A DNA stretch of 21,534 nt from Seison nebaliae (Eukaryota; Rotifera; Pararotatoria; Seisonacea; Seisonidae), in the NCBI GenBank assembly GCA_023231475.1, contig JALJEE010003070.1, positions 1 to 21,534 of the forward strand, written 5' to 3'. Shown in pieces: positions 1-9,109 of the stretch. The translations under genes were made by a program, and so were the position numbers. Below the pieces are notes generated by a model that was given only the letters and a program-made list of their open reading frames with translations, did no database searches and was not told the origin of the DNA. Every line of letters starts with the position of its first letter. Position 1 is the first letter of the stretch.

Positions 1-18
1 TTAAATTATTTATACAAG

Positions 19-135
19 GGTGACGAAATCACCGAATTTATTAAAACAAGGAGACGAATTGTCCGTTTTAAAGGCGACGAATTGTCCGAATCAGAAAAAA
101 AAAGGTGACGAAATTTAAGGGTGACGAAATCACCG
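19..135. repeat. Array of five 16-bp units with palindromic core
   Basis: Five related units lie at 19-34, 50-65, 73-88, 104-116 (partial) and 120-135. The outer two are identical, GGTGACGAAATCACCG, with a 5-bp inverted repeat (GGTGA/TCACC) around CGAAA. The inner two full units read GGAGACGAATTGTCCG and GGCGACGAATTGTCCG and keep a weaker GAC/GTC symmetry. Spacers are short and A/T-rich. Compound short-unit arrays like this often form the ends of non-autonomous DNA transposons, and the MITE at 13205-14188 has ends built the same way from a different 16-bp unit. I found no inverted partner array elsewhere in the window, so which element this belongs to is unknown. Confidence 0.7.
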
Positions 136-568
136 CGTACCGTTAATAAGAACGCATACTCTTGGAATTACAATTAATTTTTATTTATTTTTAATTTAGA
201 AAAAAAAAGAAGCAAATTTAAAATCATTTTGAATTTGATTGATGTAAGCTTATTTAGCGGAAAAAAATTCAATTTTTTCTCATTATAAGATGCAATAAAA
301 AACGATTATAATCTCCCTATAAACGGACAACTAAATCCTTATTTAGAGTTTTCTCAATTTTTGAAAACTTTAATTGACGAGAAGGAAAAATAATGTAAAA
401 TAAAGTGGTTGGGGCAATATGAGACACTCAATCGAATCTATTCAAAACTATCCTGGTGGGTAGAAAAGAACTCTATTCTTATGAATTCGCTTATCGTTCA
501 TCCGCACGAGGGACATATTATCCCCTTCTTTTTCTTTGTTAGCCTTAACCTATTGTTAGGGAACAAAA
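136..568. other. Gene-free AT-rich stretch
   Basis: This stretch is A/T-rich with no recognisable coding or structured RNA signal. The last 150 bases could be a more decayed upstream part of the reverse-transcriptase remnant that starts near 569, but I could not match them to any motif. Confidence 0.5.
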
Positions 569-875
569 TTGTCCTTACATCTTCTCCGTCTTGACGCTTC
601 CAATGCGTTTGATTCTGTTAACATTTCTTCTGCTTTCGATCTAATGTTCAATATTCAATCTTCAAGTTTCTTGCCCTCTCTTTCTCTTGAGTTCATACTG
701 AGAACTTTAGTAATTCTTTTCAAATTAATTCTCATGTTCATCATGGTACCATCTTGGATCCCAGGTTATTTCGATTGGTAATTGGTGGGGTCCTCCGAAA
801 ACTAAACGAGAGTAATCAAATCGCAATAGGAGATATTTCGTTTCCTCATGTTACGACTTACGCATTTTTGCGAAA
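569..875 (+). pseudogene. Decayed LINE reverse-transcriptase fragment
   Basis: One frame (about 569-781) reads LRLDASNAFDSVN followed by a leucine-rich stretch. This matches the conserved LD-x-S-x-AFD-x-V block of non-LTR retrotransposon reverse transcriptases, which holds a catalytic aspartate. After a frame shift and a stop, a second frame (about 782-877) reads GGVL, then RKLNESNQIAIGDISF, then TTYAF. That is the order and approximate spacing of the GGVLSP block and of the segment leading to the catalytic YADD box in LINE polymerases. The residues normally lying between GGVL and RKLN are missing, and YADD has become YAF. The fragment is frameshifted, internally deleted and catalytically dead. 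It may come from the same kind of LINE as the copy at the right end of the window, but the two fragments cover different parts of the protein, so this is unproven. Confidence 0.6.
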
Positions 876-2686
876 ATAAAAACTTTTGAAAGTGAAAATA
901 TTTGTCTTCCATTTCTCACGAGTTTAGATCTCACTCACCATTGTACTCTTTGGAAACCATTTTCCTTTGTTCACATCGTTCATTTCTGTCGATTGATCAA
1001 CAATACAATCGACTTCATAAGGTGATGATCTGCTGTTTCCATAGATTCTTTTCCCTTACCGATTCTAATTTATGAGATTTTATGAATTACCCAAAGAGAA
1101 TTTTCCAATTTTTTTCACTTTCCCAAAAACCAATGGGATGAGAATACATCGTTGAGTCACTTCTTGATTAATTTTGGATAAATGAAAGGCAGATTCATTC
1201 TCACAATTGATTGTCAGTAAGAATGGACATGAAGTTGTTCACCAACTGAACTAATAAAGATGACTGAAGGAATTCTTCGAATTCTTTAATTCTAATAGTG
1301 GAAACATTTGAAAGAGTTAGTGGAAATTCGAATTTCCACTTGATTTCCTACGAACTAATTTCAGTTCTTCCGCTACATCGAACTCGAACAACTCACATAG
1401 ATCGGGAAGGAAGTTTCGAGATCAATTGAAATATAATTAAATTATTATTATAAAATATATTTAGGAATAGTACTATTTCTCTGATGGGAATAACAATTCT
1501 GCAAGCCATTAGGTAGTTTTATAGTTCGATGTTAGAGGGCATCATTCATTAAATAAATAATAATAGTAATAAAGAATTAAATATGTTGTTGCTCGTAATA
1601 TCGAACGACGTCTTAATGGTTACACCATCCGGATCGTTCTATTGCTGGTCCGGGTTAAAGGAATTTCTTGTTATATTCAATGTAAAACCTGATGTCTTAC
1701 AAGGTCACATAGGGAAGTGTGAATCAGTTTTTATCTAATTAAGTTTTGTCGTTAATTAAAGGATGGTCAACACCGATAAGTCTTAGCATAGAAACCGTTT
1801 GGGGAAAAATATGAATTATGTCCTCTCTTGTACTAATAGTACTTAATTGAAAAACTTAATTGATGTTTGTGATGTTTTCACTATTGTCTAATTTCTTATA
1901 GTTTTATCCTTACAATTTCACGAAATTGAGACGTTCATCATTTATATATTTTGTTAATTTCTCGTTATTATGATTAGGGTCTTATTTCACCCGTAATATT
2001 GGATGAGAAATTTGTGGCAACCATAGATTGCTGTTTACTTCTCATTGTTTTATTATTTTTTATGTATTTTTTACCCCAATGTTGTGTCTTATTTTTCGTA
2101 GTATATTGAATCTTGATCGCATTGGACATCCTCACGGGCAATTCTTCACCTTATTTCCCAAACACTCTTCTATAAGAAGAGAAACTTCATCCTTTCATCA
2201 CAATGTCATCTCAACAGAATTACAAGAGGTTACTCCAAATGAAGAAACGGGAGTTTCTACAAATGTATGAACTAGAGTTACCAAGGACCCATCAATTAAC
2301 CAAAATATCAATTCTCACAATTGTCAGTTTATTTTTCAGTTCGCCAACTGTTCGTTTTCTTCTTTCACCAGCACATTTTCACTCCGGAATCCTTTAATTT
2401 CCTCACTCATGGTTGTCTTCCATCATAGTATATCATTCATCATCAGACAATTCATACAACATATTCATACATATTAACTAGTTCACATTATCGTACACCG
2501 ACGTTCATCACCATTATCATCTTTGAAGGAAGTATCATTTCCCACACAAACGAATTTATTAAACTAATTAATTTTCTCGGACATCTTTAAATTTTTTTCA
2601 ACGTTTTTCTAACAAATTCAGTCATTCAGTTAATGAGAAAGTTTTAGTTTAGAAAGAATTAAAATTCAGTTGATTTGTAAATAAAA
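876..2686. other. Gene-free stretch 3' of the receptor gene
   Basis: About 1.8 kb of A/T-rich DNA with no reading frame that I can relate to a protein. The short frames at 2028-2270 and 2203-2397 overlap each other, have low-complexity composition and no recognisable domain. A perfect 22-bp palindrome at 1319-1340 is the only structured signal noticed. Part of 876-1020 may be further decayed LINE sequence. Confidence 0.5.
1319..1340. repeat. Perfect 22-bp palindrome
   Basis: The half-site AGTGGAAATTC is followed immediately by its exact reverse complement, with no spacer. It lies in non-coding DNA, about 55 bases after a GAATTC-TTC-GAATTC motif. Function is unknown. It could be a dimeric protein-binding site or a remnant of a repeat end. 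Confidence 0.85.
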
Positions 2687-2692
2687 TTTATT
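2687..2692 (-). terminator. Poly(A) signal AATAAA of the dopamine receptor gene
   Basis: On the minus strand AATAAA occurs 62 bases beyond the receptor stop codon, in the expected sense and distance for a cleavage and polyadenylation signal. The surrounding sequence is A/T-rich. No transcript evidence is available. Confidence 0.55.
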
Positions 2693-2753
2693 TGTTTTGA
2701 AAGAATAATTCTGACGACGCATTATAAATTGAAAGATGAATGTTACATACAAC

Positions 2754-5145
2754 TCATTTGCGACGCGTTGCCCGAATTGTCCTTTGTGATTGACGTCCAT
2801 TGTCAAGTCGATCGTCTTGAAGATGGAGAAGTTTCTTGAAAGCTCGTCGGAAATCGGTGTTGAATATGGTGTAAATGATTGGATTAATACAACTGTTGAT
2901 ATAACCCAACCATATGAATATACTTAACCAAATCTCTGTGGGTATTGGACACCATTTTGGTTGGAGTGCAGTGCCAGTTTGATAAGTGTTGATCTTTATG
3001 CAAATTGCTCGGATTAGTGAATTAACAGTGAAGAACGGTAGCCAACTGATGAGGAAGACGCCTGATAAAGGAAAAAGAAAATTAGATAATTGAGGGAAAT
3101 GTTGTGAGGTAAACCTAGAACGATGGCTAATGTTTGAGTGGCACGTCTCTCTCGACGATTCGCATTCATCATAGCCGAGGTAGTAACAGCAACGGGATTG
3201 GCCGCGTGAATTACAAATGATTTGAACCTCTTGTTTCTTTCTGATCTATATGGTACTTCTTTGACGATAGAGGTTGAAGTTGAAATTTCAGTCGTTAGTG
3301 GAATCGGACGGAGTTGGGATTTCTTTAGCCAACAGTCATTTGTGGATCGATTGAGTGAGTGTTCTGAAGGATTTCCTTCTTCCTCATTCGCACAAATCAT
3401 AGAAGCATAATTATTTTTCAAAGTAAAATTATGTTCATTGATTTCGATGGAAACGGATTTCTTCCTTCCTATCATCTCCATACATTGTTTCGTCGATGTA
3501 CCTTTATCTACTTGACATGTTAATTTATCATCTTTCACATTTCTCATATCGTAATTGTTGTCGTGAATGAAACTGGTGGTAATTTCATTTGATGATAACT
3601 GTCCCGTAGAAAGTAGAAGAGCGTTCTTATTCGCCTTTATCAACGGTTCCATTTGCATGTTAGTTAATGATGTGATCATCGGATTATCATTATTAATATC
3701 GTTGTTTGGTTGTACGTTTTTGAGAAGTTGATTAAAAGATGTCGAAGCACGATTGCGTATGGAATGTATTAAATGTTCGGAAGAAGTAGAAAAATTGCGA
3801 GAGAGAGAATTGAGTTTGAAAGATGTGGTCGGCTCTTCCGGATAATTTGATATGTTTCGAACTAATAATTGAGATAATCGTTGACGATGTTTTAAATTTT
3901 TTCTTGTTTGCTTCTTCTTTAACTTTAATTCATTTAAACCTTTCTGCAATGCCGAAATTATTTGGAGTCGTGCTTGCTCATCGATACTACGACGAAATAG
4001 GTTTTTGGAGGAGGATGTCTTCGCTCTTATCAATGAATGGAAAGGTAATATATCAGAATTACCCGATTCCTTCAAATTGGAATTAATCATCGGATTAATG
4101 ATTCTATCATATTTCTCGTCCGTTAACAAAGTGACAGTTGGCAAAGTCAATGGCATTCGACATCTACTTTTCTTTCCATATTTTTTACTTTTTTCATTTC
4201 GTTCTAATGATGATTGGATAGATCGAAGAGATAATCCTTCTACCGAACTCTGATGAGAGATATGAGTTAATGATGAATGTGTCGATGGGAAATTATGAAT
4301 ACGACTATTATGTAAATAGAAATAATTATTCATATGATCATCTTCAGTATCGGTGGAAGTGAAATAATTTTGAAGGAATTCATTTGTATAATATTTCCGT
4401 AGGAACCGTTTAGTGGGAGATAGACTAGCATAATTAGAACTTATTCGTTTTCTCTTATGATTGGATTGATAATTGTTGGATCTATTCAAATTTGGATATG
4501 TCCCATAAATACCTGAATATTTATTTTTGTTATTCTTCAATTGATTAATCTCGTCTGATGATGGAAATCTGTTTCTTTTCCGATCTTTCATTTTCCAATT
4601 ATCCAAAGTCGAATATAAAATATAGTAATGCATTTGATCTGATAACTTCTTGGAAGAAGGAGATGACGAAGATGATTGAAATGTTTTTATGTAATATGAA
4701 GAAGACATTGGAGGGAGATTAGATGGTTTCATTTGTTTAAGAAATTTCCGTTGTTTCTGTTTATGGGAGACAATTGGTAAAATGGAATTGCTCATCATTA
4801 GATGATCCATATCGTTCGATAATGAAACGTTCTTTAACTGATACGTCGAATGGTTTCTATTAATTTGGGGCGGGATATCTTCTTTTATTAATAATTTATT
4901 ACAGAATTTCCCGTTAACATAAAGGTAACTGAATGTCTCCAATTTGCAGAATTCACTTAATATTTCGGTGGGAGGAAATCGACGTAAAGTATCCAATGCA
5001 CTAAGGCATGTCTGCGTGGTTGTGGAGATCATCGATTTGATTTTCCATGTAACATGTTTTCTCTTTAATTCCATCATATCCTCACTACATTTTATCGGAT
5101 TAATCAATTTCAATCTATTTTGACTTATTGTTGAAATCCTTTCTT

Positions 5146-5182
<37 letters not shown>

Positions 5183-8100
5183 AATTGGTTGTGAGACGGC
5201 TATCATTCTCTCTACATTACTTACAAGAACGATTGGTGCTGCTGATGTTAATGTAATTCCTGAAGATGGAATACTTACCGGGCATGATGATAAGAGAGAA
5301 GTGGAAGGTGAAATCATCATATTCTCTCTGTTATTACCAATTTCATCAATTGAACATACATTATTCATGCACAACAATGCGTCAGATGATGAGGAAGGAG
5401 ATGGTGTTCTCTTCAATGTATCTTTTCCATTGACGGTTAAAAATTTGTTCGTCGATTGTTCGTTCGATGAAATGACGAGAGTTCTATATTGATTCGTCGA
5501 TATATCATTCGATTCACATTCTGGTGTCGCATTCGTCGTATTATTGGCAGTTAAATAATTGAAAATTGGATTAGTAAATTGATGGTTCTTCTTTTCGGGA
5601 CGAATTCGCAGAGAGAAATAAGGAAATTCACAACTCTTCTCATACGCTAACGACCGTTGTGAGGAATGGAATCGGTTACCAAACATTTTGAGGAGGCCTC
5701 CACTTCTTACATTATTCGAGTCCGAGTTATTAGTCGAATAATTATCATTGCCGTTAAGATTTTTGGTATCCTTATTATTCTTCTTTCGACAAGTTAATAA
5801 TTGTGTACGAATATTATGCTCGATGGAATTTCTTGGTGCTTTAGTGCCACCTCCTCCACCTCTTAATCGTTTTCGTTTAAGTCGTCCACGCATATTCAAC
5901 ACTTTAAAAATCTTCCAATATAACATTACCATGGCTACGGCCGGTACGTAAAACGAAAAAATCGAAGAGAAGATAATGAAATCTGCATTATAGAAGCCAC
6001 AACGGAATTTGGGACGGTGTGCCGTTTTATTGAATCCTAACATTATCGGCAAAGAGATTGTTGCCGAAGCGAACCATACGGCTATGATGGAAATTATAAC
6101 TCTTTTGGTCGATCGACGTTGATGTTTACTATATTGAATTGGCCAGATAATTGCGAAGAATCGATCGCCACTAATAGCAACCAGATTGAGAATTGAGGCC
6201 GTACACGCCAGTACATCACATGCGGCCCACGTGTCACATAATGTGTCTGGTAATCCCCATAAACCGTTATTGACCTGTCAAATGAATAAAAGATGGAAAT
6301 AGAAAGAATATAATGAAGATTTGCATATATTAACTTCAGAATAAACGGCAAAAGGCATTGCCGTCAGAGCCACAGTGATGTCGGCAAAGGCCAACGAAAC
6401 AACATAGAGATTTGTAACGGTTCTCAACGATCTCTCTTTTTTGACACTAAGCAATACGAGTATATTACCGAAGAGTGTTATAGCTGGAAATATCATTAGA
6501 ATCAACAACCAATAACGACTGGATTCATCCTTATTTGATGTCATCAAATTATCCATGGTATTGTTAAGTATATGAACATAACGACGATCGGATGCTAAAT
6601 TGATACCGAGTCGATGATCATAAAATGGATTAACATTAGTATGCATCTTATAAATATCGTCCAACATTTGTGAGAAATGAATTTTGGATGGAGGCGGTTC
6701 TAACCACTTGGGTGGATGATTTGGGAAATGCAAGGCTGCTTTCGGTGGTAATAAGTTATGGATTAAAGGAAATGGATGAATATATTCGTCAGCGAGACAA
6801 TAATTCGCTTTAACAAATTGATCTTGAAATTGGAAGAAGTGATTGATGAGCACATAAAATTGTTGAACGTAGAAATAGATGTAACAAGTAGCATCCAAAG
6901 TAAAGTTGTGGAGAGGTTGAGATGGCAAATGAATCAATTGATTATGATGCCGATGCACGATTGATTTATTGTTATGAAATGAGTTGATGAAACCATCATC
7001 AAATTGTTTTATATCGATCAATTTTAATAGATCACTTTCGTCATTTCCAACAAAACTCTTTCTACCACTCTCACTTGTTGTCACATAAGGACGGTGTTTG
7101 ACAATCGATGTTCTGATTCGCTTCTCAATCTTCGTGTTATTAATGTTATGATTAGAGTTGGTATGAACGAAGGATGACTTGTTTCCTTTAGATGATTTGG
7201 TGATAAATTCGCCTGACAGGCGCATCCTTCTTTCATTATTAGGAACATTGGACTGATGAAGTGATGGAAATATTGCTTCTTTCTTATTATTCTTTGTCCA
7301 AATTGACGGTGTATGGATTGATCGGCGACGGTGTTTCACTCCCAATGACTTACGGATGTGGGCGTCATTATTGTTTCCTATTGTCAAATCGCACGAATAA
7401 ATGCAACATTTCTCTTTACTGATTTTATGCGAGAAATTCAGTTGAGTCTTATTCAGTAGAAAACAGCTGTCGAATGACAAATGGAAAGAGGAATGAGTTG
7501 ATTGTACGACTGATATTGGGAGAACAATGACTAGATCGTTTAAGGATGACGAGCATAAATTACCAGTCTTCCACAATCTCTTCCAACGGCGACAACAACA
7601 ACAACAATAATAATATAATAAGACATAGAAATAATCTTCTTCGATATCTTCCTTTCGTTTATGAAATTGCCGTCCACGATTTTGTTGATCTTCCTTCCAA
7701 TATCTTTCACTTTTGTTACGAGAAGAGATTCCTTCCTTTCCAATCGATGCGATAGGAATGATTTGAAGGATTTTCAAATTTCTATATGTCTGTTCGACTA
7801 AATATCCTATCTCACAATCATAATCGGATATTGATCCTTCAAAGTTTTTTAATAATTCCAACTTTCCAACACATGACACGTAACATTTCTCGCATAAGAA
7901 TGCTTGATATCTCGTGCAATTATTAAGAATTGTAAATAGTCGCTGAGATGTCCAATGGCGTTGGTAATGGAAACGATGATTGAAAAGAATGGAAGTTGAA
8001 GGTAGAAGGAAAATGATAATTTTCTTCTTAATTATGCATGAGTGAGAATAGAAGGAAAATGTCGGACGACGGTGAAAATATATTGGAGGTTTTAATAGAT

Positions 8101-8391
8101 TTTTTTTATTTAACAGCGAACAAATCTTAGATTTGCTAACGAACCCGCAACAAAACGAATAGGGGAACGTTGACGAATGATGATTGGAACAACAGTTGTA
8201 CGAGAGTAACTGACAATAAAACTGATGAAGTATGAAAGGAATTTGTGTTGGTTGGATGGAATTAATTGAATAATTTGAATCGTACTCGCTCCTATTTAGA
8301 TGGAGGAACGTATTGGAATGACTCTTATCTTTGAATAAGAAAGTAGAATTAAAGAATATTATTGTCGTGGTCGATGATGATAATGATGATA

Positions 8392-8438
<47 letters not shown>

Positions 8439-9109
8439 AGCGAATGAATTGTTTCACTCCTCGTCCTTATATCGTGGAACGAGAAAGACCGTCCCGATTG
8501 TTTTGTGTAATTCGTACCTACTAACTGCTTAACAAGCGAATCACGGACAATCGACTCCTGGTTACCATTCAAAGCAAATGGCAGAAATCGAATAGAATTA
8601 CCTCCATCATTCTTGCCGTTTCCATTGATAATTGATATCCAGTTATGCGACTGTCGAAAAGGAGAAATTGGATGAAACTTCTTTTTATTATATTTGTTAG
8701 TGAAGTAACGATGGTCTGATAAGAAAGTTGACCTTCGTACACGTTTCTCCTGATTTATTGGATTGAAGTGTTTCGTTCGTTTACTCTCCATCTCTGCCAT
8801 CCCATAAAAGAAGAGATTCAATCGTTGATTGAGATATTCACGAATGAAATTTGGCGTATCTCCTCTACATTCCGTTAATTTGTTTCGTAATTTATCCCAT
8901 CGTCTTCTCTGCGAGAAATGTCGAATCATGTCATTATTCACGGCATTCTTTCCTAATCGATTCACTATTGCTGATGGATAGAAGATTGGCTCTCTTATCT
9001 CTTGATTCTCCACTACTACTCTACGACTAGGTTGAATGTTGTGCGACGAAGAACATTGAAGAAAGTATATTAGCAGTACTAATTCAACGTCGAGTCGTAT
9101 CAACATCAT
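2754..9109 (-). CDS. Dop2R: D2-like dopamine receptor, giant form, three coding exons
   Basis: Class A GPCR of the invertebrate D2-like dopamine family, predicted to bind dopamine at the plasma membrane and couple to Gi/o. Exons are 9109-6335, 6274-3115 and 3061-2754 (phase 0, then phase 1), giving 2080 aa. The start ATG opens a signal-peptide-like stretch (residues 1-22). TM1 is about 866-890 with N882 and TM2 about 898-922 with D910. ECL1 and TM3 carry C938, the amine-binding D945 and DRF (962-964) in place of DRY. W992 is in TM4. C1017 lies in ECL2. TM5 has the catechol-binding serines S1028, S1029 and S1032. TM6 reads [12 protein letters not shown] (1978-1989). TM7 has NPIIY (2038-2042), followed by helix 8 and a 30-residue tail without cysteine. 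The FYNADFI...SFY.P block is typical of arthropod Dop2R. Typical family members have about 400-900 aa. Here the N-terminus (about 860 aa, with Ser and Cys runs) and ICL3 (about 910 aa, Ser/Thr/Asn/Lys-rich) account for the excess. The core identity is firm. The full N-terminal extent and absence of further introns are inferred from the uninterrupted frame. Confidence 0.92.
3062..3114 (-). other. Intron 2 of Dop2R (53 bp, in TM6)
   Basis: On the minus strand the junction is CTAG/GTTTAC at the donor and TTTATCAG/GCGTC at the acceptor, with a T-rich tract before the acceptor. Removing it restores [12 protein letters not shown] of TM6 in a phase 1 join. Without splicing the frame ends within about 20 codons. 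The donor lacks the usual purine at +3 and G at +5. Confidence 0.88.
5148..5182. repeat. (GTT)n microsatellite inside Dop2R
   Basis: About 35 bases of GTT repeat, which on the coding strand give a run of 12 threonines in the third intracellular loop. Its length is likely to vary between individuals. Confidence 0.9.
6275..6334 (-). other. Intron 1 of Dop2R (60 bp, end of TM2)
   Basis: The donor is TCTGAA/GTTAAT and the acceptor TTTGACAG/GTCAAT. The phase 0 join gives [12 protein letters not shown], the expected TM2 to ECL1 passage of D2-like receptors. The intron is T-rich with a good pyrimidine tract, and reading through it reaches a stop 18 codons on. Like intron 2, its donor begins GTT rather than GTA or GTG. 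Confidence 0.88.
8373..8436. repeat. (GAT)n microsatellite inside Dop2R
   Basis: An almost pure 64-base GAT repeat with two AAT interruptions. On the coding strand it gives a serine run around residues 225-246 of the extracellular N-terminus. Confidence 0.9.

Noticed and set aside
1-140. CRISPR-like array
   Set aside because: The units are degenerate, unevenly spaced (16-31 bases) and lie in eukaryotic DNA. A transposon-end repeat explains them better.
1561-1720. Possible tRNA or rRNA fragment in a less A/T-rich patch
   Set aside because: No cloverleaf, no GGTTCRA-type B box and no recognisable rRNA core motif.
2028-2397. Two overlapping plus-strand frames of 80 and 64 codons
   Set aside because: They overlap in different frames, are low-complexity and show no family motif.
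6094-6351. 85-codon minus-strand frame over intron 1
   Set aside because: Out of frame with the TM2-TM4 coding sequence. The spliced frame gives the conserved receptor residues instead.
7546-7755. Plus-strand frame with an asparagine run
   Set aside because: Antisense to the receptor N-terminal exon. The Asn run is the microsatellite that encodes Tyr and Cys on the coding strand.
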